DNA from: Eupeodes corollae
Lineage: Eukaryota > Arthropoda > Insecta > Diptera > Syrphidae
DNA length: 64,000 nt
Direction of reading: 5' to 3'
Assembly (NCBI RefSeq): GCF_945859685.1
Contig: NC_079148.1
Span: forward strand, 31,631,946-31,695,945
Shown here one piece after another: positions 1 through 10,932 of the stretch. The first letter of the stretch is position 1. Each line of letters opens with the position of its first letter. The notes under the pieces are model-generated. The model was not told the DNA's origin and did not search any database. It worked only from the letters and a program-made list of their open reading frames with translations. The position numbers and the translations under genes are program-made.

Positions 1-1440
1 TAGTCACATACCTGTGCTACAGAGTACGGTCATTGATCTTTTATCCGCGTTGTATGATGACTGCTCAGCCGGTCCCGAGGGCATTCTCCCGATAGTATTA
101 AAAAAGTCTAGTAATGCTTTAGTTGAAACTCTTACGTTATTATCAAAACTTTCTCTAAAAACAAGCAAATTTCCCTGTATATGGAAGAAGTCATTTCTAA
201 CACCAATTTTCAAGAAAGGTAACAAGTCGGATATAAGTAACTACAGGACCATTGCAGAGCTTTCTTGCATTCCTAAAGTGTTTGAACAAGTTGTTTGTGA
301 GAGTGTAGCATTTTTTAGTAAGAATCTCATTTGTGAACAGCAACATGGTTTTGTGAGAAAAAGATCAACCGTTACAAATTTTCTCACATTCTCAAACATA
401 TGTTCAAACGCTTTAGAACAAGGTAATGAAGTTTACTGTGTAATGTGTATACACGACTTTTCTAAAGCTTTTGATCAACTTAGCCAGGGAATTATTTTAT
501 TTAAACTTAAATTTCTTGGTTTTCCACCAATTTTCTTAGCTTGGACCAAATCATACTTTGAAAACAGATCCTAGGAGGTAAAATTTAGAAATTGTCATTC
601 TGAACCTTTTGTTGCTCATTCTGGTGTTCTCCAATTTAAACCATCTTATATCTTTTATATTCATCCTGTCTATTAACGACGATTCGTTATGTCTACGCTC
701 AAGTGAAGTTCTTATTTTTGCTGATGACATGAACATTTTTAATATAATAAAGTCCAACCATGTTCTTATTCTTTTACAAACCGACATTGATAGTTTCACA
801 TTTTGACCCTCAAACCTTTAAAATTCGAGACGATACTCAAAAACGAATTGGAAGTGTATTTGATTATTGTATATCACATCAAACTCTATCGCATCTTCAC
901 ATTTCAAGATTAAGGTGTTCATTTCTGTTCCAACTTAGAATTTACACATCACATTAATTTTATTTGTCAGTGAGGCAAGTTCAATGATTGATTTTATAAA
1001 ACGCATTGTAAACGAGTTCAATGATTCCTATGTTACCCTTTCTTTGTACAATTGTCATGTTCGACCTTATCTTGAATATGCTTCGCAAGTATGGACTTGC
1101 CTATTACGAAATTCATAGAAAAATGATTGAACCAATTCACCATAATTTCATTTGCTTTGCCCTAAATGGTCTTCCTTGGGATGATCCTAATGATCTGCCT
1201 CCGTATGAACATCGTATTCTGATTCTTCAAATTCAATCTCTCCATTAAAGGCGTTTTAATAATGACTTAATATTTCGTCAACTCATTAATGGTGACATTT
1301 TTTTGCTATTTTGGGTATATTTGAATTATGGAGATGGAAATCATCACTTGCGTTCATTTGAATTTAATCATATTAACTTCCATAGATCTAACTATGGGAA
1401 GAATGAAGCTTTAAGTTGAATTAGCATCTTATATTACTTT
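1..1440 (+). pseudogene. LINE E reverse transcriptase remnant (Jockey/CR1-like)
   Basis: Decayed non-LTR retrotransposon, cut by the window start. The first frame (14-574) has reverse transcriptase finger/palm motifs: PIFKKGNKSDISNYR, QQHGFVRKRSTVTNF and DFSKAFDQ (motif A aspartate). After a stop, the catalytic box is read as IFADDMNIF near 715-735. The C-terminal part follows in changed frames: CHVRPYLEYASQVW near 1050-1095, then LPWDDPNDLPPYEHR near 1170-1215. Several frameshifts and stops show it is dead. No poly(A) tail or target duplication was found at the 3' side, where it abuts a decayed DD41D transposon. The clade is uncertain: these motifs occur in Jockey- and CR1-type elements. Confidence 0.85.
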
Positions 1441-2310
1441 AAAAAAAGTTTAGCTGCATAAACACGGTATTTGACAAAAAGTCAAATAGGATGATTTTGG
1501 GGGCCAGTTGATATTAACACGGCGATAAATAACGCTGCCAGAAAATATTCGCGGTGAAACCAAATATTCTTCAAGAGCAGGCAAAAAATCGGTATTCATA
1601 TACCATAACGGTAAAGGCAACAGTCGTTAGATCGTCGTTTTCGAAGAATTAAAGTCTAATCTTCGCGCCCCGGACTAAAAAACGTATCAAACAGTGACTT
1701 TTTGTGGATGTAATGCCCCATCTTCAATTACATTAGGATTCTCAGAACCCCAAATACGACGTTTTGGTTTATTAACATACCCACCGAGTGAGATATGTGC
1801 TTCATCGCTGAAAAAAAATTTTGTTCGAAAAATCAATTTTGTTCAAGCACCCATTGGACGTATCTACGACGACGTAGTGAATGGTCAGCTGGCTTCAGTT
1901 GTTGTGTGAGCTGGATTTTAAATGGAAGTAGGTGTAGATTCAAATCGAAAATACTCCATAATGTGCCGTAAGATAGTCCTAATTCCTGAGAAGGACGAGA
2001 CACATTTGGGTCTTCGGTAACACTTTCACTTACAGCACCGATATTTTTAGTGGTACGAACGAAAGGGTGATGTACAGGCCTTACAATATCTGTAACCAAT
2101 CCAGTCTCTTCAAATTTATGCACAATATTCACAATTTTGCTTGCTTTCTTGGAGGATTATGTAAACCATAATCTCCTCTTAAAGCACGATATATATTGCT
2201 GTGGCAGAATTATCATTTTTGTAGTAGCTTTTAACAATTTGCGTAAAAGTCAGAGTTTTAACTGGAATAAGAATTCATTTAACAACTTAGTTTGTCAGAT
2301 GTCAAATTTT
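1430..2310 (-). pseudogene. Decayed DD41D (rosa-like) transposase
   Basis: Minus-strand remnant of a Tc1/mariner-superfamily transposase that lines up block by block with the intact protein at 50425-51510. It has an N-terminal helix-turn-helix-like segment near 2140-2240, ENIGAVSESVTED near 2010-2050, KIQLTQQLKPADHSLRRR near 1870-1925, then GYVNKPKRRIWGSENPN near 1735-1785 and HPQKVTV near 1695-1715. A block reading INWPPKSSYLT near 1480-1515 corresponds to the region of the third catalytic aspartate. Frames change several times and stops interrupt it. It is much more diverged than the other DD41D copies here, so it is an old insertion or a separate lineage. Terminal inverted repeats were not identified. 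Confidence 0.8.
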
Positions 2311-3658
2311 AGCCCTATACTTTTGAAACCACAAAAGGGATGGCCCTTTATGTTTCACATAAAATAATACTTGTAATTATTAATTTGATATTCCTTTTTA
2401 TTTAAGCTTGCCAAAATAAAATTCTAGAGAACTTAAGAATAAAAAACTTTATGTGGGAACTTTCCACTAAAATACAATAAAAAAAAGATGAAAATATTTC
2501 TCCCGAAAACTGCCCAAACAAATGTTTGTAAAATAAATATTCGCTTTCATCTCAAAATTATGATGAAATTTACAGAAATTACTAAACATAAAATGATACG
2601 ATACTATGTACCATATTACAACTTAAAATAAATGAGCATTCGATGTTTCATCCAAAAGTATGGACGTTTTTTTCAACTTTGTTTCTTATTTTCTATAAAA
2701 ATGCAGTTGCTCTCATTTCAGTGAGTTTTTTTTTTGGGAATTTCAACACCATTGAAGCAGTATTACTTTTTTCCCTTTGCTTATTTAGAAAAATATTGAT
2801 TTTAAGTTTCAGAGAAATTCAAAATTGGACAGTTAATTAATTAAAAGTAAAAAAAACTAAAAAGAAATTTCTTCATTTAGGGAACACGTAAATAAAATCT
2901 TAGGATTATTGCTTAGTATTTTGTATGCTCATAAGCTTTCTCTATCGACCTAAGCTCCACTGTCAACAACGCAGAATAACTCTTGGCAACCGCTGCTACT
3001 GCGGATTCAAAGGTTAATTGAGTAGGAAAATAAAACATTAATCATTTTCTAAAGCGAAAATAGGTTGCTTTTGTAAAAATGGAGAAGAAGAATATAATTC
3101 ATAAATCTGGATTATTAATTACTTAGAATTCGAACATTGTTGCATTAATTTTGTTTTTGTTTTGCACTTATTGTGATTTGCCTTCGATCTCGAAATGTTT
3201 ATAGCGATATTTAGATGAAGACGCTTGCAGATTCAAGGCCTTATAAAGTCCCACCTGAATCCCCTTTAGAAGTCCAATTTTGAGGACAATAATTTAAATT
3301 GTGAATTGGTTTTGAAATATGTAGTCTGTTCAACATATCCGATGACGGAAAATATTGTACGTGCATTTTGAAAACGGTGTTCTTAAAGGTTGTTAAAGAG
3401 GGGTGAGTGTCTAAATATATTCCTTCCAATATGAAGTTAAAAATCAATCTATTCAATACACTCTAAGCCCTTAAGATATTTAGATGTATGTAGCAAATGG
3501 AAGATTTTTTTATTTACTATTTCAATATCGTAAAACACGATGTGTGAGTCTTTTCGTGGGATCTGAGAGTTATATTAAAAAAAAGAATGAATTCGAAGCC
3601 TGAAGGATTTCTTAAAATATTTCATATTTAACATTTATAAAGAAAAGACGATAATTAT
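2311..3658. other. AT-rich intergenic sequence
   Basis: Low-complexity AT-rich DNA without a recognisable gene. Its only identifiable content is a ~95-bp LINE A scrap, listed separately. Short open frames (2643-2840, 3241-3456) resemble no family I know. Confidence 0.5.
2938..3035 (+). pseudogene. LINE A fragment (~95 bp)
   Basis: Reads DLSSTVNNAE, then after a small gap ITLGNRCYCGFK, matching the LINE A segment NLGSAVNAENNTSAEIKRRITLANRCFFGL at about 48255-48350. The DNA shares stretches such as AACGCAGAA and AATAACTCTTG with that copy. About 25 bases between the two blocks are missing. It is too short to classify alone. Confidence 0.6.
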
Positions 3659-3671
3659 AATGCACTCGGGC
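3659..3671 (+). repeat. 5' target-site duplication of Jockey-like LINE
   Basis: AATGCACTCGGGC occurs here and again at 6178-6190, immediately flanking the Jockey-like element. The two copies are identical. Sequence diverges directly inside and outside apart from a 1-2 base ambiguity. Confidence 0.9.
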
Positions 3672-3673
3672 AA

Positions 3674-5413
3674 CTTATTAAAAAAAGGAATAGATTTAGG
3701 TTATTGTGGATAAGAACCAGAAATACTTTTTATCTATCAGAAGTTAAAGTTCTTAATAATTTAATAAAATTTTCTACTCAAGAGCACAAAAATAAAAAGT
3801 GGAACGCGAGGCTACAAACATTAGATAAAGCCAGTAAGCCATTTTGGAACCTTGTCAAAATAGTTAAGAAAAAAAACAGTCAGATTCCAGCGTTAAAAAC
3901 TGGAAACTCAGTTCTATTGACAAATCTTGAAAAAGCAAACGCTTTGGCTCATGAGTTTTTTGAAAATCATCAATTAGGTAACAACGTTTCGAGCAGTAGT
4001 TCTACTGAAATTGCTGTAGAGCAATCAATGGAAATTATAAGATCTCAACAATTTCAATTTAGCGAAGATACAATTACAGTACAGGATGTAAAAACTGTAC
4101 TTGGTGGATTTAAAAATACGAAGAGTCCAGGACTCGATGGTTTGAAAAATATAATGTTAAAAAAACTGCCCAGAACAGGTATAAAATTTTTACAAGTCAT
4201 TTTTTCTGCTTGCTTTAAAATAGGTTATTTTCCAAGGCAATGGAAAATAGCAAAAATAATTCCCATTCAAAAACCTGGAAAAAATCCTACTATAAGTTCT
4301 AGCTATAGACCTATTAGTTTACTCAGTTCTCTGAGTAAAGGTCTTGAGAAACTCATAAAAAATAAAATAGTTTTACATTTGAACGAGAATAATATCCTTC
4401 CAGCGGAACAATTTGGTTTTAGAAGTTGTCATAGCACAGTGCATCAAGTGCATCGAATAACGAATGACATAAAAAGTAATTTTGCAGTAGGGAAAAGCAC
4501 TGGTCTGGTCTTATTAGATGTAGAGAAGGCTTTTGACACTGTGTGGCATAAAGCCCTTCTCCACAAACTCTTAGTTCTGGATTTTCCAATTTCCATTATA
4601 AAAATGATAAATTCCTTTTTAGCTGAAAGATTTTTTAAAGTATCAGTAAACGGATCCTACTCTGATCTATATGAAATCCTTGCAGGTGTACCACAAGGAT
4701 CAGTTCTTGGTCCTGTTTTGTATACCATATTTACTTATGATTTCCCGACGTTAGCAAACTGTAAATCAGCTATTTTTGCAGACGATACGTGTTTGTATTC
4801 ATCAGATTCAGTTGGTTTTAACATCGAAACCAACTTGCAATCTGCGCTGAATATTGTGCAAACGTACTTTAATGATTGGAAGATTAAAATAAATGCTGGG
4901 AAAACTCAAACCGTCTTTTTCACTAGAAAGAGAAAAGCTTGTTTTTTACCCACCAATATGCTTCAAATTAATGGTATTCCAACAGAATGGAAATCGAGTA
5001 CTAAATATTTAGGAGTACACCTAGACAAAACACTTACTTTTGGTGTTCATATACAAGAAGCAATCAATAAGGTGAACTTAGCTATAAAAATTCTATATCC
5101 GTTTATCAACAGGAAATCAAAACTTAGTGTTGAAAATAAGCTCATCATTTTTAAGGTTATCTTTCAAAGTATCATGCTATATGGGTCACCTGTTTGGGGT
5201 AAATGTGCTAATAGCCATTTACTTCGATTACAAAGAACCCAAAATAAAATACTAAAAATGATGTTAAATCTGCCATGGCACTATTCTACGGAAGATCTCC
5301 ACTTACTTGCCAAAATTGAAAAAGTTTCATTTAGAATAAGTTATTTGTTTGAGCGATATAATGCATCTTGCAGACTATCGGAAAACCACCTTATCTCAAA
5401 TTTGGCTATTTAG
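3674..5413 (+). CDS. Jockey-like reverse transcriptase (5'-truncated ORF2)
   Basis: Open frame of about 579 codons from the element's truncated 5' edge to a stop at 5411-5413; there is no true start codon because the natural N-terminus is lost. Counting from 3704, the motifs are: finger motif SSYRPISLLSSLSKGLEKL; QFGFRSCHSTVHQVHRI; motif A LLDVEKAFDTVWH near residue 272; motif B GVPQGSVLGPVLY; motif C IFADDTCLY near residue 358 with both catalytic aspartates; then motif D and thumb with KINAGKTQTVFF and STKYLGVHLD. The C-terminal part (MLYGSPVWG, LQRTQNKILKMMLNLPW) is typical of Jockey-clade ORF2. All catalytic residues are present, but without the endonuclease it cannot support normal target-primed insertion by itself. 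Confidence 0.92.
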   Translation, partial: LIKKRNRFRLLWIRTRNTFYLSEVKVLNNLIKFSTQEHKNKKWNARLQTLDKASKPFWNLVKIVKKKNSQIPALKTGNSVLLTNLEKANALAHEFFENHQLGNNVSSSSSTEIAVEQSMEIIRSQQFQFSEDTITVQDVKTVLGGFKNTKSPGLDGLKNIMLKKLPRTGIKFLQVIFSACFKIGYFPRQWKIAKIIPIQKPGKNPTISSSYRPISLLSSLSKGLEKLIKNKIVLHLNENNILPAEQFGFRSCHSTVHQVHRITNDIKSNFAVGKSTGLVLLDVEKAFDTVWHKALLHKLLVLDFPISIIKMINSFLAERFFKVSVNGSYSDLYEILAGVPQGSVLGPVLYTIFTYDFPTLANCKSAIFADDTCLYSSDSVGFNIETNLQSALNIVQTYFNDWKIKINAGKTQTVFFTRKRKACFLPTNMLQINGIPTEWKSSTKYLGVHLDKTLTFGVHIQEAINKVNLAIKILYPFINRKSKLSVENKLIIFKVIFQSIMLYGSPVWGKCANSHLLRLQRTQNKILKMMLNLPWHYSTEDLHLLAKIEKVSFRISYLFERYNASCRLSENHLISNLAI

Positions 5414-5523
5414 AAATAAAAAAAAAAACACAAAAAAAAATTTAAAAAAAACACGAAATTATAAAAAAAAAATATGTAAAAATAAAAACTTAAAAAAAAA
5501 TGGTTAAAGCTTTAATTTAGTAC

Positions 5524-5554
<31 letters not shown>

Positions 5555-5567
5555 TTTTTTTATTTAC

Positions 5568-5602
<35 letters not shown>
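5524..5602 (+). repeat. (TTTA)n array in LINE 3' UTR
   Basis: About twenty TTTA units with few interruptions, inside the 3' UTR of the Jockey-like element. A second array lies at 5787-5835, and degenerate TTTA/TTTG units fill the interval between them. Confidence 0.9.
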
Positions 5603-5786
5603 TTATTATTAATATATACACATATTTATTTATTTCTGTCTTTCTTTATTTATTTATTTATTTTTGTTTCTTATCATATTTACTTTCTTTTTATTGTTTT
5701 TATTTATTTAAATGTTTATGCATTTGTTTATTTGATTATTTGTTTATTATTTTAATTATTATTGTAATTATTTGTTTTGTTTGACT

Positions 5787-5787
5787 T

Positions 5788-5834
<47 letters not shown>

Positions 5835-5835
5835 T
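5787..5835 (+). repeat. Second (TTTA)n array in LINE 3' UTR
   Basis: About twelve uninterrupted TTTA units followed by TCTA units, still inside the Jockey-like element's 3' UTR. Confidence 0.9.
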
Positions 5836-6177
5836 CTATCTATTTTTGGTTGTTAACATATCTCCTTTTTCTATTTTGATTGTATTTATTTATATACTTG
5901 TAAAGCATTTTTGAGATTAGCGTTTTTCGATGCTTCCCAGCCTCCTATTCTCTCCAATCTTGGATAACCATGTTTCATAAAAATTTGAAGAAGGTTTTTT
6001 TTTTGTAGCTTTTTCCTTCGATTTGTTTGTTATGTTAAACTGTGATAATTTTATATAAAATTGTAATTTTTTCAGAAGTAAAGTAGGGTTATACTAAATC
6101 TCTGTAAATTGTGCAATATAATTATAAGAAAAAATGTAAATAATTACTGCTACAATAAAATATATAATAATAATAAT

Positions 6178-6190
6178 AATGCACTCGGGC
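6178..6190 (+). repeat. 3' target-site duplication of Jockey-like LINE
   Basis: Second copy of AATGCACTCGGGC, directly after the (TAA)n tail, identical to 3659-3671. Confidence 0.9.
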
Positions 6191-6436
6191 GTATACGTAC
6201 TTTTTATTTCATTGCAATTTTAATCAAAATTTGCCTACGAACCAATCACAAGAAATTCAAGAAAATCGTCTTCAATAAGATCAGTAGAGTCTGCACGAAG
6301 AAACAGTAAAATCTATAGCGATTTAAAGATATGTATACTTTTTCCATGGAGAAAAGACTAAAGGCTTAAAACAAATAAAACAAAAACTTATAGTATTTCG
6401 AATGTTTATTTTTAGGAGAAAAATCTTATTGAAAAA

Positions 6437-7454
6437 AAAAGATAGGCTGCAATGCGACCCACACTAATAACTTTCCTTCTCGTCTTTTAATTTGTCTAAA
6501 ACTTTAACAAGATATTAATAACAATATTTGGAATGAGATAATAAATTTGAAGTCAATATATTTCTTTGTTCTTTTAATACTTGAGTCAAGAACCATTTTT
6601 TTTCTTCAATTTTTTAGTGTTTTCGTAGGTTTTCGTGTTTTGTAAAAAAGTTGTAAGTTTATTTTATCTACAAAAGTAAACTAAAGCAAGCAACAACAAT
6701 CTTTTACATAGGTATGATGAGATTTGATTTCAATATCTTTTTTTTGTTCCTAAAATAAAAATTTTAGTCGAAAACCAATTTTTACCGATTTAAGTATCAT
6801 TTTTTAAAAGTTTTAATTTTTTGTATACAAACAATGCGGGTATATTTTTCTAAGACTATTATGTAATGTTTATAACAAAATACAATAAAATAATTTTGAA
6901 GTCAACATCTTCATTTATTTTTGAGATATTAATACTTTTAATAAATTTGTGTAATATTTTTGTAGATTTTAATTTGTATAAAAATACTGACTGTTGGATT
7001 TTTATACACATTTTTCTGATTGTTGAAAACAATATTTACTATTAAATCTTATTAATTCAAAAGATATTTCGGCCGAAATTCAATTTTTATAAGTTTTAGT
7101 AATGTTTGTTTTTAGGTTTTAACTTTTTATAAAAAAAATGATTTTTTTTTTTTTTTTGTGGCATAAAATAATTTTGAAGGTAAAATTATTTTTTTTCGTA
7201 AAAACATTCCATCTACTCACTTTTGTTGAAACCCCTTATCCTTATTTCTGTATAAACAAATTTATTTGAAATCTATATCTCTTCTTGTTCTTGAGATATG
7301 GACGATAAAAATGGTATCCCGGACCTAAGTGCACACGCAAAAATCTAAAAATCTTTAGATTCCCTTGACCTTTAAACGTCGAGAAATGTACGAATTTTGA
7401 ATTTGACAAAGTGGATCGATTGCAATAATTTCTTATGCTAGGTTAACAAAATTC
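6437..7454 (+). repeat. AT-repeat copy 1
   Basis: First copy of an unclassified dispersed repeat. The left end ('end A') reads AGGCTGCAATGCGACCCAC, then ACTAATAACTTTCC and TTGTCTAAAACTT. Modules with GTCGAAAACCAATTTTTACC and ATTTTTTTGTAGATTTTAAT follow. The segment TTCTTGAGATATGGACGA lies near the right side, and the right end ('end B') is AAACGTCGAGAAATGT followed by a degraded AACTTCC box (7380-7448). The same order of blocks recurs in copies 2-9. No coding capacity was seen. Confidence 0.75.
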
Positions 7455-9090
7455 CTTAAACGAGTTTTCTTGTTTGCATAAACCAATAAATTATTTATTT
7501 AAAAAAAAATTCTAGGATGATTTATTGCAAAAAAAAAAAAATTTCTAAAAAAATTTACTGAAGATCTGAATTTTCTTTACGTTTTTTGAGTGCATGATAA
7601 GTGTCGCTGGAAAGCACACAAAATCTTAGATCAGATTTTCAAACTTCATCTTAATTTCTTCAAGCAAATTTTCCAAAGTAAATGACGAAGAAATGAAAAA
7701 CTTGATCTTTTATAAAGGAAAAAATAATATTCTTGTACATTTTCAAAGGAATCGGTTAAAGCCTTTTGTTTTTAACTAACTTTTTTGTTGTTTCTTAAAT
7801 AAATATCTCTGTGTTCTTGTGTTAAAGTATAACTTTAATTTTTCTTAAGAACGATTTATAAAACAAATTGAACTTGAATAATCATTTAAGAATTCTTCAA
7901 ATACAATCAAACTTGAAAACCATATTTAATTTTGAAATATTCTATTCTAAGCGAAATTGTAACTTTCGAAAAAAAAAAATCATAAACAAAAAATTAATTA
8001 CACTCAATTAAAATGTTCCTTAACTAAACAGTGTACAACACACATAAGTTTTTTGCTTATTTTTAGCATAATACCAATTAATATCTTTTTAAGAATAAAA
8101 TAGAAAAAAAAACTTTGAAAAACTTGCAATACGTAAAATAATGCGTACATAACACTAAGATGTGTCTTCTTTCTTGCTAACATAAAAGAAATTAATATAA
8201 ATAGCTCCAATTTCTATTTTCCGTACTACAAACTTTTACTCATTAGAGAAAAGAATATTAAGAACTTTTTTTTCTGCCTTTTAATTAGATTACAAAATAT
8301 TTCTAATACCTACCTGCCAAAAAGTAAATTAATTAAATTTAAGTCTATTCTTGTAACCTGTTAAGTATTTATTTTTAAACTTTTACATGCAAACTTCTAT
8401 CCAATTATTCACAAGCTTTATTAACCTACATTCCTTCATTACTTTTGGACATGGAAAGATCCTTCAGAAGTCCTTAACGTACACTTTGTCAACTTCATTC
8501 ACAAAAACGAAAAAAATGCTGGCACCATTTTCCTATCAATTACCCTTAATCATCATCAACAATCAAATCTTTATGAATACGTCGTAGGTACGTCTACAAA
8601 CATACACATAATTCATAACAATAAGAAAATTATATTCCAACAAAATTGGATTTTTTTTTCTCATCTAAATCTAAACTTACGACCAGTGCCGGCAATATGG
8701 GCGATGTGAGATGGTAAGGTGGTGAGAAAACGCCCTCCAAATATACATAATTATATTGTGTCCTTGCCCTCCTTATATGATTCAACAACGACAACAACAA
8801 CAAAAAAATATAAAAATATGATTTATTTTTTGAAATCACTCACCTGCCAAAAGCTAAGCTTCTGCTGTTGAAAGATTATAATGCCAACCTGCTTGATGCG
8901 TGAGATTTCAATATAATATCTAATCTAATATGAAGCTATATGCTTTATGATGCGGGGCAGAGATATGTTTTAATATTCGTATTGTATATTTGAACCTATA
9001 TCCAAAAGGTATGTCGTATGGTAGGTAATGTATTTAGATTTATTTGTGTATTTTTTTGTATTTCCACTTGACAAAATGAAATATTTATTA

Positions 9091-9151
9091 TTTTTTCTCT
9101 CCTTCTTCTTCTTTTTCTTTTTCTTGACACTTATTTTTCTTCTTCTCTTAT
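9091..9151 (+). repeat. Polypyrimidine tract
   Basis: About 60 bases almost entirely of T and C, with TTC and CTT units. It could be part of an intron or simply a microsatellite. Confidence 0.7.
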
Positions 9152-9957
9152 TCTTTGTATGACTTCGTTATTTCAGCACCATAATATAATACTCACACAA
9201 TCACTCGTGGAATGGCGCAACAAAAGGGAGCAACCACATAACAGAGAATCACCAAATAAAACAAACTTGAGATATCCTTCGACTTTAGTGTAAAATCCTT
9301 CGAAAATCACAGGGTTTTTATTTTTTGGAATATTGGTTGACAAAGGAAATAGAATGGAATACCAAAAACCGACACGACCAACCTTTATTATAAAAACCAC
9401 CTACACTTTCACACAGACAAAGTAAAGTTTCATTACGGGAGCTGGAGTGTACCTACTATACAGGAGCATAATCATCAGAGCGTTATCATTATCGTCGAGT
9501 CAGAACGACGACAAAGTATTCGTATAACAACAATCGGGCGGTTCTCATGAATCTAGGACAGAAACAGAAACCGAAACAGAACTACAACAGGATACAGGAC
9601 ACACAAGCTTTTTGATCAAGTTGGAATGTTGATGATGTGGAAATAGAGGGATGTAGTTGATGTAGTGAAGGTATTTGCCCGAAATGTAAGGACTCTCGTG
9701 TGCAACTAGATAAATTGGTTGCCAACAAATATAATGTACGAGTAAGGGAGTTTGGCTGACTAGTTAGATGGTTGATTGGTTGGATGGTCTGTTGATTTCT
9801 TTTTTTTTATTTTATCCACATGACGGCGCTAGTATACCGGGAGTATACCGCATACACATTCCACATTCAAACTCTCCAAAAAGAATATCAGGTGACAAAC
9901 GAAATCGGACTTCCTTTAATGCTCACGTTTCACTGATAACAGAGGAGCGAAGTGACA

Positions 9958-10003
9958 CCGACAACGAGAACGAAAACGACAACGGGAACGACCATAATAT
10001 GAC
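9958..10003 (+). repeat. Degenerate hexanucleotide array (ACGAGA/ACGACA)
   Basis: Runs of ACGAGA, ACGAAA, ACGACA and ACGGGA give a low-complexity reading DNENENDNGND in one frame. Opposite-strand frames are also open because of the repeat, so the open frames here are not evidence of a gene. Confidence 0.6.
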
Positions 10004-10918
10004 GACGACGACGCACGCTGATGGCATTCACGAAACGGAAACAAGCAAACACGAAACTATACCCGCAAGCCCGCAACCACAACCCTTGTCCACATTTACA
10101 TAAAACAGAAACAGATTCCCTTGGAAAGGTACACGTAATTAACAGTGACACACGTCCTGAGAAGGACCCGGAGCAGAGTGGTCGAGATCCGGGTACGAAT
10201 ATCGAGTACGGGATTGCCACCCTTCTAGATCAACACATATAATTACACAGATTACGGCAGCAAATCCTTGTTCCGGTGAATTTCGTAGTATAGCGATGCG
10301 TGTTTAAATCCCACACAACAGAGCATTCACTTAAACACCACCCGAATCAGCCCCTGATGTGTTGTGCGGTTCTTCTTGGGGCAGGATCAAAAAGGACACA
10401 CACGAGTTTATCGAAGATAATTTATTTCTAAATCTGTGTTTATCAGTGCTATTTTCGAAGTATCCCCATATTGTGTAGATTAGCACCCATAAACACTATC
10501 GCGACTTAAAGGGGCTTTTATATACGATGACGAAGAGGACAACAACGACAATGTATTGAATCCTAAAGGTTGTGTTAGTCCGACGATGAAATTAATGGGG
10601 GTCGTATTTAATACGCGCACGTTTGCTATTCAGATTGCAAGCCCATAAGTTATTTGTTGCGGACTAGGATACGTTAAAGAACGTTACGCAATTTAGCCGC
10701 CACCGCCGAGTGTGTGTATTTTGTGTGTTTTTTTTTATTTCAACCCAAAATCAGTTAACTGTCTGTAACGGTACCTTTGACTAAACTAACCAAAGACCAA
10801 ACGAATGTATCGTATTGAACTTGTTCCCAATTTGTCCATAACCCTGCCAAGTTCTCTCCTAAGTTACTCTCTATCCGTTGAAGTCTGGAAAAGCAGATGT
10901 GAGAGATATATTGAGACT

Positions 10919-10932
10919 AGAGAGAGAGAGAG
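10919..10932 (+). repeat. (AG)7 microsatellite
   Basis: Seven AG units. GAGA runs can bind GAGA factor in flies, but one short run is not enough to call a regulatory site. Similar short runs occur near 34773 and 49018. Confidence 0.6.

Larger units (their letters stand above)
3672..6177 (+). mobile_element. 5'-truncated Jockey-like LINE, young insertion
   Basis: A 2.5-kb non-LTR retrotransposon bounded by identical 13-base target duplications. It begins inside ORF2, upstream of the reverse transcriptase, so the gag-like ORF1 and the endonuclease are missing (typical 5' truncation). The reverse transcriptase frame is followed by a 0.76-kb 3' untranslated region. This region carries A-rich runs and two long TTTA arrays (5524-5602 and 5787-5835) and ends in a (TAA)n tail at about 6160-6177. 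Perfect target duplications and an uninterrupted frame suggest a recent insertion. A TAA-repeat tail is more typical of I-like elements than of canonical Jockey elements, which end in poly(A), so the clade call rests on the protein. Confidence 0.9.

Noticed and set aside
5524..5835. TTTA arrays as an independent satellite
   Set aside because: They lie between the stop codon and the TAA tail of the Jockey-like LINE, inside its target duplications, so they belong to that copy.
9768..10220. Overlapping open frames on both strands (111 and 96 residues)
   Set aside because: Openness on both strands comes from a low-complexity ACGAGA/ACGACA array. No domain was recognised.
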